The notes under the pieces: model-generated
Database searches by the model: none
What the model was told of the DNA's origin: nothing
The model's input: the letters and a program-made list of their open reading frames with translations, nothing else
Shown here: in pieces, positions 15,392 to 23,673 of the stretch
How positions within the stretch are numbered: the stretch's first letter is position 1
How the letters are laid out: each line of letters begins with the position of its first letter
Virus record (IMG/VR): IMGVR_UViG_3300041411_000142
Coordinates: 1 to 47,178 of that record
Length of the DNA stretch: 47,178 nt
From: a virus
Direction: 5' to 3' (one strand)
Translations under genes and position numbers: made by a program

Positions 15392-15781
15392 TTATACAGT
15401 TTCCGAAGGAGTTACAAAGTTAAAGGAAAGGTTATGTTCACCAGCTAACGCTTTTAACGCTTTAAGCCAAACTTCAGGATTATCGCCGTCATGAATCAAT
15501 TGAAGATCCGCAATAAGATCGTGGTGGACTTTAGTTTTAACGAGCCCGCTAGCAATCAAACCGCTCCAGGAAGTATCGCCTGCTCCATCCATTTCCGAAT
15601 TATATTCGTCATCGCCGATCAAACAACCAGCGGCGCACATTAGCTGATTACCGCCACGATACGCACAAAAACCGGCACCACTGGCTACAGAAACTTGGTT
15701 CTGTGTCAAGAGGTGATTAACGACTTGATCGAAAACTTGTTGTTTGGTTGCTTCAGCGAGATTCGAAAGTTTAATGAGCAT
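15392..15781 (-). CDS. Conserved phage protein with CAAGCLIGDDEY motif
   Basis: 129 residues. VFDQVVNHLLTQNQVSV, then CAYRGGNQLMCAAGCLIGDDEY, matches a widespread family in phages of gamma-proteobacteria (YRG..GL.CA.G.LI.DDEY) with no assigned function. The C-terminal part is helical and includes LIADLQLIHDG. A GGA-type ribosome site precedes the ATG, 6 bases after the small upstream frame. Confidence 0.8.
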   Translation of the reverse strand: MLIKLSNLAEATKQQVFDQVVNHLLTQNQVSVASGAGFCAYRGGNQLMCAAGCLIGDDEYNSEMDGAGDTSWSGLIASGLVKTKVHHDLIADLQLIHDGDNPEVWLKALKALAGEHNLSFNFVTPSETV

Positions 15782-15787
15782 AACGTT

Positions 15788-15871
15788 TCATCCAATAAGT
15801 AATGCTAGCACGACTAAGATGACGTGCATAGCGCAATAAAAGTTAAGCGTAAGCCTAACTACAAGTTTCAT
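15788..15871 (-). CDS. Possible 27-residue membrane peptide
   Basis: A 27-codon frame, MKLVVRLTLNFYCAMHVILV and on to VLALLIG. The ATG overlaps the TGA of the upstream gene (ATGA), and the stop lies 6 bases before the next ATG, so it fills the gap exactly. The C-terminal part is one hydrophobic helix. There is no independent ribosome site, so it would depend on coupling. It could instead be untranslated spacer. Confidence 0.45.
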   Translation of the reverse strand: MKLVVRLTLNFYCAMHVILVVLALLIG

Positions 15872-16116
15872 GCCCGCGCTTGGAGGCGCGTAAATTCCAG
15901 AACTTCGGGTACACCAGAAATCAACAGGCCAAGTTTAATTTTCGCACCGTTGATATCTTTGCGCATCGCAATTTCGAGAGGTTCATCAATCATACGGTTC
16001 AAAAAGATTGCATCGACGAAACCGCTCAGGCGGTCCAGGCGCATTTGCGCCTCTTCTTTAATAGAGATTTTGTTGATCTGAATAAGCTGATCGACGACAT
16101 AGGCTACGTTATTCAT
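15868..16116 (-). CDS. Hypothetical small protein
   Basis: 82 residues, MNNVAYVVDQLIQINKISIKEE. Helical, with several Leu/Ile heptads; no motif recognised. It is the first gene after the promoter at 16161-16188. Confidence 0.75.
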   Translation of the reverse strand: MNNVAYVVDQLIQINKISIKEEAQMRLDRLSGFVDAIFLNRMIDEPLEIAMRKDINGAKIKLGLLISGVPEVLEFTRLQARA

Positions 16117-16160
16117 GATTTACATCCTTTTCATTAAGAGGATTTCAGTTCGTAGGTCGA

Positions 16161-16188
16161 ATCATACGCGAATTTCTTAGGAAGTAAA
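16161..16188 (-). promoter_or_regulatory. Leftward promoter embedded in gene end
   Basis: Minus strand TTTACT (16188-16183), 16-base spacer, TATGAT (16166-16161). The -35 lies in the last codons (GFTS) of the Nudix gene. Confidence 0.65.
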
Positions 16189-16635
16189 CCCCGGATGTGC
16201 ATAATTTATCATTAAAGGAGAAATCTTTCCAGAACGCACGTCTTCGTTGAGCGCCATCGCGATCAGCATATCCACGTTCGGGCATTTATTGCATTCACTC
16301 AGTCTACGAATGGACACGCTGTTAACAATTTCGTCGGTCACGGAACGGAAAGCGTTAATATCTTTAAGCGTCGTCCAGAAGCAATCAACAATAAAGTCGC
16401 TGGAGTACATCGAAGCGAAAATCTTCCAGTCTTCTGGCTGGGTGTTGATACCAGCTTCTTCGCGGAACTCGCGAGCCTGGGCATGGAATTCGTTTTCGTC
16501 GTAGCCTTCGACCTTGCCGCCGATCCCGTTCAACTTCCCGGCTTGCCACTCGGGGCGATTCTTTTGAATCAAGAGGACGGAAGTGAAGCTTTCATCAAAT
16601 GCAAATCCAAGGGTGTATTCAACAATTTTAGACAT
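16177..16635 (-). CDS. Nudix hydrolase
   Basis: 152 residues from MSKIVEYTLGF; ATG 16635 follows the upstream TAA by one base. The Nudix box is clear: GGKVEGYDENEF, then HAQAREFREEAGI, ending in the REUxEExGU core that binds Mg2+. The spacing between the Gly and the first Glu is one residue longer than the canonical GX5EX7. Nudix enzymes hydrolyse nucleoside diphosphates linked to another group; T4 NudE acts on ADP-ribose and Ap3A. Substrate here cannot be told. Confidence 0.88.
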   Translation of the reverse strand: MSKIVEYTLGFAFDESFTSVLLIQKNRPEWQAGKLNGIGGKVEGYDENEFHAQAREFREEAGINTQPEDWKIFASMYSSDFIVDCFWTTLKDINAFRSVTDEIVNSVSIRRLSECNKCPNVDMLIAMALNEDVRSGKISPLMINYAHPGFTS

Positions 16636-16636
16636 T

Positions 16637-16825
16637 TTAAATCTCAACATGATCGATTAGAGTTTTTACTTCTTGTTGAAGCGGAGAAGCTTCTACTCCG
16701 ACGCCCCAAGCCGTTGGGTCAAAATCGTATTTTTCAAGATACCATTCGTATTGGAAGTGATAAAGAATAGACTTTACTTCGATGTAGTAGTTGTTGCCGG
16801 CCTTATAGACCGGACACAAACTCAT
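16637..16825 (-). CDS. Hypothetical small protein
   Basis: 62 residues, MSLCPVYKAGNNYYIEVKS, rich in Tyr and Trp. The ATG overlaps the preceding stop (ATGA). Not recognised. Co-transcribed with the Nudix gene. Confidence 0.7.
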   Translation of the reverse strand: MSLCPVYKAGNNYYIEVKSILYHFQYEWYLEKYDFDPTAWGVGVEASPLQQEVKTLIDHVEI

Positions 16826-17034
16826 TCGGGAGTACCGTCTTTAAAGAGGCTTTCAAGCAACGACTCTTGATAGTTGGCTTGATGATCCAGTTGAATCGCC
16901 AAGGTCGGATCGTTTCCGTAGATCCGAGCACTTTGAGCCAGCGAGCGGTTACAGGCTACACCACTCAGAAGGGAATTGTAGAGCTGGTGAGCGCTACACT
17001 TGAATTTCACTTCACCTTTCTTCTTAAGTTCCAT
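16822..17034 (-). CDS. Hypothetical small protein
   Basis: 70 residues from MELKKKGEVKFKCSAHQLY. The open frame continues upstream to 17205, but the ATG at 17034 has AAGGAAGAAATAAA and the region above belongs to another gene. Helical, two Cys. Not recognised. Confidence 0.7.
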   Translation of the reverse strand: MELKKKGEVKFKCSAHQLYNSLLSGVACNRSLAQSARIYGNDPTLAIQLDHQANYQESLLESLFKDGTPE

Positions 17035-17035
17035 T

Positions 17036-17248
17036 TTATTTCTTCCTTTCCTCGATGAAGAGCAAGTGTACCTTACATTTCTCTTCTCGGGCAACTCTTT
17101 TTTCGCATTTCGCCTTGCCCTCTTCGAAGGCTTGGTAGGTCGTTCCATAATCCTTCTCGATATCCTTCCAAGCCCCTCTCTCACCGAGCCAGCCGCCGAG
17201 AGCAAATATCAGCATTACCACGAATATTACGCCAATTTCATTTTTCAT
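17036..17248 (-). CDS. Small membrane protein
   Basis: 70 residues. One N-terminal membrane helix (residues 5-21, IGVIFVVMLIFALGGWLG) is followed by a charged helical region with three Lys/Glu-flanked Cys-containing turns (KAKCEKRVAREEKCKV). The topology resembles inner-membrane spanins, but it is short and no partner outer-membrane lipoprotein is seen nearby. Function not assigned. Confidence 0.75.
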   Translation of the reverse strand: MKNEIGVIFVVMLIFALGGWLGERGAWKDIEKDYGTTYQAFEEGKAKCEKRVAREEKCKVHLLFIEERKK

Positions 17249-17472
17249 GATTTAGACTCGATTTTAGATTTAAGGTCTTCCACCGTATCCAGCACAGCGC
17301 AGTTATAGTGGATATTCAATGCCACCCAGGCCCGCTTATAGTCGATAGCCACAATCTTCAAGGGTACAATATCATCCTTTTGATCGATGCGACCGAACCA
17401 ATAAATGGCCTGATTGCTACCGGGGATTGGAAGAACGTGTGAACAAACGTAAATTTTATCGAGAGGTTTCAT
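17245..17472 (-). CDS. Hypothetical small protein
   Basis: 75 residues from MKPLDKIYVCSHVLPIPG. The ATG at 17472 follows the upstream TGA by one base and has GGGGA. Beta-rich (IYWFGRIDQKDDIVPLKIVAIDY), likely a small barrel. Overlaps the next gene by 4 bases. Confidence 0.75.
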   Translation of the reverse strand: MKPLDKIYVCSHVLPIPGSNQAIYWFGRIDQKDDIVPLKIVAIDYKRAWVALNIHYNCAVLDTVEDLKSKIESKS

Positions 17473-17473
17473 A

Positions 17474-17680
17474 TCAAATTTCCCCAAGTTCGGTCTTGAA
17501 TTCTTCCCAAAGTTCTTCGATGTCGTTACCGAGCATATACTGATCGGAAGGGTCACAGGAAGCCATTTCGCAAGGATCGCCGTCTTCATCGGACCAAGCT
17601 TTTAGACCCGCGTTCAGCTCGTTTTCCTTACGCTTGATATCATAAAGGATATCGATTAGACGGTCAATATTACGACTCAT
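17474..17680 (-). CDS. Hypothetical small acidic protein
   Basis: 68 residues, acidic and helical (LIDILYDIKRKENELNAGL; DIEELWEEFKTELGEI), with two Cys (CEMASCD). GGAATTATC precedes the ATG. Not recognised. Confidence 0.75.
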   Translation of the reverse strand: MSRNIDRLIDILYDIKRKENELNAGLKAWSDEDGDPCEMASCDPSDQYMLGNDIEELWEEFKTELGEI

Positions 17681-17689
17681 GATAATTCC

Positions 17690-17932
17690 TTATGCGTCGC
17701 TGCGGATTGAGCGAATGGCCTGATCAGTTCGAGATATTCCTTTCTCAATTTGTTCTTCAATATGTTTGACCAAACGTTCTTGGGCAGATACATCCGGCTG
17801 CGAGTTCCAGAGGTCCGTCATAAGGTGAAGGATAGGACATTCAGGACCATTCGCATCAGCTTTACGCATATAAACGGCGTTCACCATCAACCAGCGAAAG
17901 CAAGCGGCATCTTTTTCATTAATTAGAGACAT
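17690..17932 (-). CDS. Hypothetical small protein
   Basis: 80 residues from MSLINEKDAACFRWL. The open frame continues to 17983 into the promoter/hairpin, so I use the ATG at 17932. Helical; the C-terminal half (ERLVKHIEEQIEKGISRTDQ) is amphipathic. First gene after the promoter at 17973-18001. Confidence 0.7.
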   Translation of the reverse strand: MSLINEKDAACFRWLMVNAVYMRKADANGPECPILHLMTDLWNSQPDVSAQERLVKHIEEQIEKGISRTDQAIRSIRSDA

Positions 17933-17966
17933 GATATACGTTCCATTTAAGGGTTCAGAAACAACT

Positions 17967-18001
17967 GGGCCTAGGATAATCACCTAGGCCCGAGAAGTAA
18001 A
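17967..18001 (-). promoter_or_regulatory. Leftward promoter with inverted repeat over the -10
   Basis: Minus strand TTTACT (18001-17996), 17-base spacer, TATCCT (17978-17973). A perfect 9-base inverted repeat (GGGCCTAGG at 17967-17975, CCTAGGCCC at 17983-17991) spans the -10 and part of the spacer. In readthrough RNA from thyX this forms a strong hairpin, but without a long T-tract. Confidence 0.75.
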
Positions 18002-18010
18002 GCTTTATTT

Positions 18011-18985
18011 TTAACGTTGAGTCGAAGCGTAATCGTGACCTGGAATCAGCTGGCGGTGCTGGATCCAACCGGTAAAGTTACCCGAACCAAATTTCCAATC
18101 GCGAGTAAGGTGCGTTACACCTTCTTCCCAAGCAAACGCGGTTTGTTTTTTGTAAGAATCTTCTTCGAGTTCACGAGTCCATTCAGGATGCTTCATCGGC
18201 GTGGCTTGGTGTTCGAAAGGCGAACCGTGAACCTTATTATCGCTAATCAGACGTTCCTTAACCTTCAGTGCTTTCTCTAGAGTATCGTCCGCGCTACGGA
18301 ACGAAACCTGGGCACAACAAGAAGAGGAAATCGCCAGCGCTTCACGAAGCGTATGACCGCCGCGCTTACTATCAGTTTCTTCTAGGCCAAATTCGGTTTG
18401 TTTAACGTAACCACAACCTCTCCAGTACCCCTTACCGTAATACGGCGTGTGCCAATCGCCCGGTTGAAGCAGAACGGGAACGCTACCTTTACGCGCTTCG
18501 ATCATCGCTCGACAAAGAGCAGCAATCGTCGGGTCCGCCATATCGTCATCGCGCAACCAATCCCAGTTACCGAAGTCGGTCGATGTCAAAACCGTTTTCA
18601 TGTGGCTACCGGCTTCGGTTAGACGGTTACAAACTTGTTTCGCATAACCCGCTTCGTGGAAACCGTCCGAGAACTTAATGGCCGAACTGATCGCCAAGTC
18701 CCACCATTCGTGTGGAGTATACCCGTTAATCAGCGCGTTATGTTCGCCGTTATCTTGCATACCCACATTAGCTGCACCAAAACGAACCGGGCGAGCAACA
18801 TCAGCGCGGATCATTTCATTCATCTTCGGTACGGGAATAGCGCGGGAACTGGCTGAGTTACGCGAGAAGACGCGGTGCGTGTTAACTTCGGCCAGGATGA
18901 TACGAGGATAGACATCTTCGTAAGTAATAATTTCAACGCCTTCAGACGTAATGGAGTGAGCAACAACTTTAGCAGTAACAGTCAT
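18011..18985 (-). CDS. thyX: Flavin-dependent thymidylate synthase
   Basis: 324 residues, longer than classical ThyX (about 220-250). NTHRVFSRNSASSRAIPV (about residues 35-52) is the ThyX signature, with Thr in place of the first Arg of RHRxxS as in the long phage/bacterial subfamily. HxxxG-type residues later (WIQHRQLIP) and ALAISSSCCAQVSFR complete the nucleotide and flavin site. It methylates dUMP to dTMP using methylene-tetrahydrofolate and FADH2. Grouped with glutaredoxin, nrdB and nrdA for dNTP supply. Confidence 0.93.
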   Translation of the reverse strand: MTVTAKVVAHSITSEGVEIITYEDVYPRIILAEVNTHRVFSRNSASSRAIPVPKMNEMIRADVARPVRFGAANVGMQDNGEHNALINGYTPHEWWDLAISSAIKFSDGFHEAGYAKQVCNRLTEAGSHMKTVLTSTDFGNWDWLRDDDMADPTIAALCRAMIEARKGSVPVLLQPGDWHTPYYGKGYWRGCGYVKQTEFGLEETDSKRGGHTLREALAISSSCCAQVSFRSADDTLEKALKVKERLISDNKVHGSPFEHQATPMKHPEWTRELEEDSYKKQTAFAWEEGVTHLTRDWKFGSGNFTGWIQHRQLIPGHDYASTQR

Positions 18986-19020
18986 TTTTAAACCTTATTC
19001 AACATTAATTAAGTAACACA

Positions 19021-19039
19021 GGGGAGCATTATACTCCCC
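19021..19039 (-). promoter_or_regulatory. Hairpin around a TATAAT -10
   Basis: Perfect inverted repeat GGGGAG-N7-CTCCCC with consensus TATAAT (19033-19028) in the loop on the minus strand. A -35 is weak (TTAGAC, 18-base spacer). Lies 36 bases upstream of thyX and 19 bases after the glutaredoxin gene. A near-identical element lies at 35767-35785. Confidence 0.5.
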
Positions 19040-19057
19040 ATTAGTTGTAAAGTCTAA

Positions 19058-19333
19058 TTACAGTACATCTAGATCAATACGATCATCGTTGTAACTTGCT
19101 GCATATGCCTGGAACTCTTTAAACCCGCCAAGGTAGGTATTAAGACCATCTTCCGAGATAAAGACTTGCGGAACGCTCGACACGCGACCACCAGCGATCA
19201 TTTCCAGCGCTTCGGCGGTAATGTCCTTATGGATCGTTTTATAGGTGTACGGGATACCCTTACTTTCGCAAATTTGGGTAGCGTGCGTACAGCGACCACA
19301 ACCGACATTACCAACAATAACTACAATACTCAT
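19058..19333 (-). CDS. nrdC: Glutaredoxin (NrdC-like)
   Basis: 91 residues from MSIVVIVGNVGCGRC; an in-frame ATG six bases upstream (19339) is possible but less well spaced from GAGAG. The active site is CGRC. The cis-proline motif SSVPQVFI and the GG at YLGGF complete the thioredoxin/glutaredoxin fold. It reduces the C-terminal disulphide of ribonucleotide reductase. Lies 15 bases after nrdB, in the same unit as nrdA and nrdB. Confidence 0.9.
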   Translation of the reverse strand: MSIVVIVGNVGCGRCTHATQICESKGIPYTYKTIHKDITAEALEMIAGGRVSSVPQVFISEDGLNTYLGGFKEFQAYAASYNDDRIDLDVL

Positions 19334-19348
19334 ATTCATTTCTCTCTA

Positions 19349-20428
19349 TTAAAAGTCTACTTCGAATCCGGCCATATCCATGTCGATGTTACCGGTTTGA
19401 TAGCTGGTTAATTCTTCTTCTTGTGGAGGTGGTTGATCTTCATCGCCGCCTTCGTTCAAGAACTTCCGCATCCAGTTGATTGGTTCTTTCTTCGGATAAG
19501 GGAACTTAACTTCCAGGCCCATCCGCAACATGGACTTCGCCACGAGGTAATCAACATACAGGTTCAATTCTTGTTCGGTAATCCCGAGAATCGGACCTTT
19601 GAGGAACAGGTACTTAATCCATTCCTTCTCTTGCTTATAAACGGCTTCGTAAATCTCTTGTGCTGTGGCCTTACAACGACGTTCAATCTCAACGAAGTCT
19701 GGGTCATCTTTCGGCAACAACTTCAGAACGTTTTGAGTAAAGCCGCAGTGAAGCGATTCATCCTGACGGATCAGCGTCATGATGTTACACGTACCATTCA
19801 TCTTATCCCGAGCACCAAACGAGAATGTCCCGGCAAAACTAACGTGGAAACGGATCTGCTCTAGGGCGTTGGTAGCGACCATCGAGTTGTAGAACGCGAC
19901 CTTAGTATCAATGTGTCCGTAAGGCAGCTCTCGCTGGCACCGTAGAAGCTCGTCGTAATACTTACTGACGTCGTTACCCACTTCGAGGATTTCGTGAATC
20001 TTCGACATACCGTCATAAACTTTCGACGGATCAGGATAAACGTTTTCAATGATGTGGGTGTAGCTCTTAGAGTGAATCCCCTCGAAGAACGTCCACGCGT
20101 TAATAAAGCTTTCGATCCAAGGATCAGATGCGACAGGCAAGTAACAAAGACTTGGAGCGCGACCTTGGACGCTATCGAGAACGATTTGGCGCTGGATGTT
20201 AGAGGTAAAGAAGTGATTTTCTGCTACAGTAAAGTCAGCATAATCAAGTTTGTCTTGTGAAAGGTTAATCTCGCCCGGACGCCAGAAGTTTGCTTCAGCG
20301 TTATCGGTGAGTTTCTTAAAGATTGGGTACTTCACAATATCATAACGCTGAATATCAACTGTACCGCTTGGATCAAAGAACATCTGGGGTTTAGCTAGTC
20401 CAGCTTCCCGAATTTCAAATACACTCAA
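19349..20428 (-). CDS. nrdB: Ribonucleotide reductase class Ia beta subunit
   Basis: 359 residues; TTG start with a strong AGGAGAGAAAG site. The diiron ligands and radical Tyr follow the E. coli spacing: Asp85, then EGIHSKSY with Glu116, His119 and Tyr123. Later ligands lie in EQIRFHVSFAG and DESLHCGF. NrdB makes the tyrosyl radical used by NrdA to convert NDPs to dNDPs. It overlaps a 110-residue gene by 14 bases, and that gene separates it from nrdA. Confidence 0.96.
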   Translation of the reverse strand: MSVFEIREAGLAKPQMFFDPSGTVDIQRYDIVKYPIFKKLTDNAEANFWRPGEINLSQDKLDYADFTVAENHFFTSNIQRQIVLDSVQGRAPSLCYLPVASDPWIESFINAWTFFEGIHSKSYTHIIENVYPDPSKVYDGMSKIHEILEVGNDVSKYYDELLRCQRELPYGHIDTKVAFYNSMVATNALEQIRFHVSFAGTFSFGARDKMNGTCNIMTLIRQDESLHCGFTQNVLKLLPKDDPDFVEIERRCKATAQEIYEAVYKQEKEWIKYLFLKGPILGITEQELNLYVDYLVAKSMLRMGLEVKFPYPKKEPINWMRKFLNEGGDEDQPPPQEEELTSYQTGNIDMDMAGFEVDF

Positions 20429-20747
20429 CTTTCTCTCCTAAAATTTTAGTAGCTTGACGATCTAAGTCTTCAATAGCCATATACATTATGTTATCTCTTA
20501 GATTTAGATAACATAAATGCTTGAAATATTCTTCATCCTGGCCCCAAGCGAACATCACTTCTGCGTTGGTAAGCAGTCGCGATTGATATATCTTCCCATC
20601 AACATTTACTTTAATGAACGAGATACGGTCATTAGGCGACTTACATTCTGGATAAGGAACAATAGCATTTATATTCTTAGACGCTTTGAGGAACCGACGG
20701 TTATCCAAGTATCCTTTATGAAGTAAAGCTAATGATATAATTTTCAT
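20415..20747 (-). CDS. Hypothetical protein between nrdA and nrdB
   Basis: 110 residues, MKIISLALLHKGYLDNRRF. No domain recognised; Tyr- and Asn-rich with a helical C-terminus (IEDLDRQATKILGEKVE). It overlaps nrdB by 14 bases and follows the terminator/promoter block after nrdA, so it could be expressed with nrdB from its own promoter. Confidence 0.75.
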   Translation of the reverse strand: MKIISLALLHKGYLDNRRFLKASKNINAIVPYPECKSPNDRISFIKVNVDGKIYQSRLLTNAEVMFAWGQDEEYFKHLCYLNLRDNIMYMAIEDLDRQATKILGEKVECI

Positions 20748-20756
20748 TTATTTCAC

Positions 20757-20789
20757 CGAAAGAAAAGGGCCAGGTTATTAGGCTGGCCC
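20757..20789 (-). terminator. Intrinsic terminator after nrdA
   Basis: On the minus strand GGGCCAG, 9-base loop, CTGGCCC, followed by TTTTCTTTC. A 7-pair GC-rich stem with T-rich tail, 18 bases after the nrdA stop. Confidence 0.8.
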
Positions 20790-20790
20790 T

Positions 20791-20819
20791 AGTATAACTT
20801 AGTTACTTAGATTGCACAA
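20791..20819 (-). promoter_or_regulatory. Promoter in nrdA end, overlapping the terminator
   Basis: Minus strand TTGTGC (20819-20814), 17-base spacer, TATACT (20796-20791). Transcripts starting about 7 bases downstream would lack the 5' arm of the terminator hairpin (20783-20789), so new initiation could escape the terminator that stops readthrough from nrdA. Confidence 0.45.
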
Positions 20820-23080
20820 CTTTCGCACGGTTCTTCTTCTGTCGCTTCAACTACTGGAACTTCAACAACTTCCTCTTCTGGTTTCTCGCTAAGGACTTTC
20901 TTGTTATTCTGATAGTACATTGTCTTCACGCCATACTTGTAGCACATCCCCATATGACGAAGAATCAACTTAGCTGGAATCTGATTGTTCGGGTACTTGG
21001 TTGGGTCATACCGCGTATTAAGCGAAATCGCCTGATCCATCCGTTTCTGTTTAACCGCACAAACAAAGATGTAACCTTCCAAGTCCATATCAAACTCATA
21101 GTCATATTTGTTCTTGAGTTTGGCGTATTCTGGAGCAACTTGCTTGGTCCCGCTCTTCGTTACAATTCCGTTCCGCAAAGGTTCGTCGCCGTTCGTCATC
21201 CCGTGAATCCGCGAAGACGTTTCGCTAGGCATATCGGCCATCAGAGTTGCGTTACGAATTCCGTACTTCTTCAAGTCTTCGCGGAGCGGACCCCAAGGCA
21301 GACGTTCAACCGGAGCAACCAACTCATCAACCGCTTTCTTCCGTACATCGTGAGGAACAATACCGAGAGAATACTTGGTGTTCTTAACCTTTTCGCAAGG
21401 ACCGTACAACTTCGCCAATTCCACCGAAGCTTCAGTCAGGTAGAACGCCTGGGCTTCCATGTATTCATCGACGGTTTCGAGCGCGTCACGGTTGTACTTC
21501 AGACCGCGTTTCGCCAAGAAGTAAGCCAGGTTGTTAGTACCAATACCCAGCGGACGATACCACTTCGTGCTGTTATGCGCGGCTTTCAACAAATACGGCT
21601 GGTAATCCAAAAGACTATCCAACGCAAATACAGCGTTACGACATACACGTTTAAAATCTTCTGGTTTCTTGATCTTACCCCAGTTAATTGCCGACAGCGT
21701 ACAAAGGCTTATAAGCGCGTCAGGGTCGTCGAACGTCTCTAGCGGGATCGTAGGCAGCGTAATCTCAAGACACAAGTTAGACTGGCGCACAGGAGCTTCA
21801 GACGGGATAAACGAGCCTTGTTCGTTGGTGTTATCGACGAAGTGGAAGTAGATCCGCGAAGTGCCGCCACGTTCGTTAACAATCAAACCACGAAGGTCAT
21901 CGCCAGATACTTTAGTGGCAATACTTTCGTCTTGCGAATAAAGTTCATACAGCCGAGCAAACTCTTCCTGGTCGTCGTAGAACGCTTTGTTCATATCTTG
22001 AACGGTTTCAGGAGAGAACAAATAGATTGCATCACCGGTCAAAATCTTACGCAACAGATAACCGTTAATGTTGAAAGCGTGGTCCATGTGACGAATACGC
22101 GTTTCTTCAGTGCCTCGGTTATTCTTCAGAACCATCAGTTTGAAGACATCTTTGTGCCAGATCGTATGGTACATCGTTCCCGAACCTTTCCGAATCCCGC
22201 CTTGTGAGCAAGAGGAAATGGCCGCTGAGATAAGTTGACCAAACGGAATTGGACCTGTAGTTGTTACTGCTCCACCACGAACCGGTTGTTTCTCGGCGCG
22301 CAAGTTATACATCCCCACGCCCAGACCGGCCTTATTCGATGCGTACTTGATGCAAGCGTCAACCGTAGCCGAGATAGACGGTAAGCTATCGCCCGACTCA
22401 ATAACAACGCAGGAGGCGCCTTGAGGGTAAGGAGTTCGTACACCAGCAGCCATCGGCGAAGGAATACTGGTAGATCCAGAACTCAAGTCTTCGTAATATT
22501 CTTTCAACATCGTCAACCCAAACTCTGGTTGATACTTCTTCATCAAGATCGCCGAAATCATAATGTAAGCGATTTGCGGAGTCTCTTTAAACTCACCGGT
22601 GGCGCGGCTCTTAACGAGGTATTTGTCAGCCCATTCGCGAGCGCCGGAAATCTTGAAGTTCATATCCAGATCGTGTTTAACGAAACCTTCAATCGTTTCC
22701 CATTCTTCCTTAGTGTAAAGGTCAAGAACGTCTTTGTGGTACCAATTATCTGCTACGTTTTGTTCGATGATGGAATAAAGGCTTGGAACTTCATATTGAC
22801 CATAGACGCGTTTCCGCAGGTCAAACATCAGGAGGCGACCGCAGACCAGGTCATAGTTTGGGGTGTCTTCTGAGATAAGTTCGTGACCGGCAGCAATCAG
22901 CGAAGCGTGAAGGTCAGAAGTTTTCATACCCTGATAGAACTTAAGTTGGGCCTGGGATTCGATTTCTGAAGAACTTACTCCAGTAACACCCGTACACGCC
23001 CATTCCAAAACCTTATGAATCTTCGCAATATCCAGTGCTTCTTTCGAGCCATCGCGCTTTTCTAGTAAAATTTCTTTCAT
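20807..23080 (-). CDS. nrdA: Ribonucleotide reductase class Ia alpha subunit
   Basis: 757 residues, normal family length. The N-terminal ATP-cone (RDGSKEALDIAKIHKVLEWA) is followed by the catalytic barrel with SCVVIESGDS, the SNLCLEI loop (Asn-x-Cys-x-Glu, radical Cys and general bases) and LCTLSAINWGK. The C-terminus ends CESCAI, the Cys pair that glutaredoxin or thioredoxin reduces. AGAGGAAACA precedes the ATG. Works with NrdB to reduce ribonucleotides. Confidence 0.97.
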   Translation of the reverse strand: MKEILLEKRDGSKEALDIAKIHKVLEWACTGVTGVSSSEIESQAQLKFYQGMKTSDLHASLIAAGHELISEDTPNYDLVCGRLLMFDLRKRVYGQYEVPSLYSIIEQNVADNWYHKDVLDLYTKEEWETIEGFVKHDLDMNFKISGAREWADKYLVKSRATGEFKETPQIAYIMISAILMKKYQPEFGLTMLKEYYEDLSSGSTSIPSPMAAGVRTPYPQGASCVVIESGDSLPSISATVDACIKYASNKAGLGVGMYNLRAEKQPVRGGAVTTTGPIPFGQLISAAISSCSQGGIRKGSGTMYHTIWHKDVFKLMVLKNNRGTEETRIRHMDHAFNINGYLLRKILTGDAIYLFSPETVQDMNKAFYDDQEEFARLYELYSQDESIATKVSGDDLRGLIVNERGGTSRIYFHFVDNTNEQGSFIPSEAPVRQSNLCLEITLPTIPLETFDDPDALISLCTLSAINWGKIKKPEDFKRVCRNAVFALDSLLDYQPYLLKAAHNSTKWYRPLGIGTNNLAYFLAKRGLKYNRDALETVDEYMEAQAFYLTEASVELAKLYGPCEKVKNTKYSLGIVPHDVRKKAVDELVAPVERLPWGPLREDLKKYGIRNATLMADMPSETSSRIHGMTNGDEPLRNGIVTKSGTKQVAPEYAKLKNKYDYEFDMDLEGYIFVCAVKQKRMDQAISLNTRYDPTKYPNNQIPAKLILRHMGMCYKYGVKTMYYQNNKKVLSEKPEEEVVEVPVVEATEEEPCESCAI

Positions 23081-23093
23081 TGTTTCCTCTTAA

Positions 23094-23672
23094 TTACTTC
23101 ATGTGTTTCGAATCAGGGTGACCAATCATGTATTTAATCATGGCATAAGCATCCACGATATCCGCGACTGGTGAATCTTTAGGTTTTGGGGCTGTAATTC
23201 CGACAAACAAATCAACTACCGCAATGGACTCATTCGCCACTAAAGTCTCGTACATCACTTCTTTATTGGCGTTGCCTTTCGTAGTGAAGTGTTTCTTTAC
23301 CGCAGACGGGGCAGGACATTGAACTTCTATTCCAGCCATCCACATCTTATGTTTCAACAGACCGCCGTTCTCGGCAATGTTAAAGACTAAGCCTTTCGAG
23401 GCTCCCATTGCGTAGCCTTCCATTGTAACACTTTTGACGCTAAACTTATGAAGAATCTCCATGGCCCATTCTGAAAGGTTATTGTACCTCTCTTCGGCGC
23501 ATAAGTAATCTTTTTGTTTGAACCCATGAATATAATCAAACGACTTGTCAAACTTCTTATTATCGTGATAGAAGAAGTATTGGCAATTTTTGAATTCTAG
23601 TTTGTCTTTAGTATTGTAGATGGCAATACAGGGGCACGACATGCTCCAATCGATACCAGCAATGTAAGCCAT
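23094..23672 (-). CDS. RuvC-like Holliday junction resolvase
   Basis: 192 residues. RNase H-fold with acidic residues in the RuvC order: Asp8 in GIDWSMSCP, Glu85 in MEGYAMG, and Asp171/Asp174 in VADIVDAYAM. The KKHFTTKGNANKEVM segment is the basic substrate-binding section seen in RuvC (K.a.tG.G.A.K..v). It likely cuts branched phage DNA during recombination and packaging, replacing T4 endonuclease VII. The ATG follows the TAA of a small zinc-ribbon gene by one base. Confidence 0.85.
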   Translation of the reverse strand: MAYIAGIDWSMSCPCIAIYNTKDKLEFKNCQYFFYHDNKKFDKSFDYIHGFKQKDYLCAEERYNNLSEWAMEILHKFSVKSVTMEGYAMGASKGLVFNIAENGGLLKHKMWMAGIEVQCPAPSAVKKHFTTKGNANKEVMYETLVANESIAVVDLFVGITAPKPKDSPVADIVDAYAMIKYMIGHPDSKHMK

Positions 23673-23673
23673 A

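Noticed and set aside
17036-17248. Inner-membrane spanin
   Set aside because: Has the right topology but is too short and lacks a lipoprotein partner nearby; left as a membrane protein of unknown function.
20954-21742. 262-codon rightward frame
   Set aside because: It lies entirely antisense to nrdA, whose protein is unambiguous; it is a codon-bias shadow.
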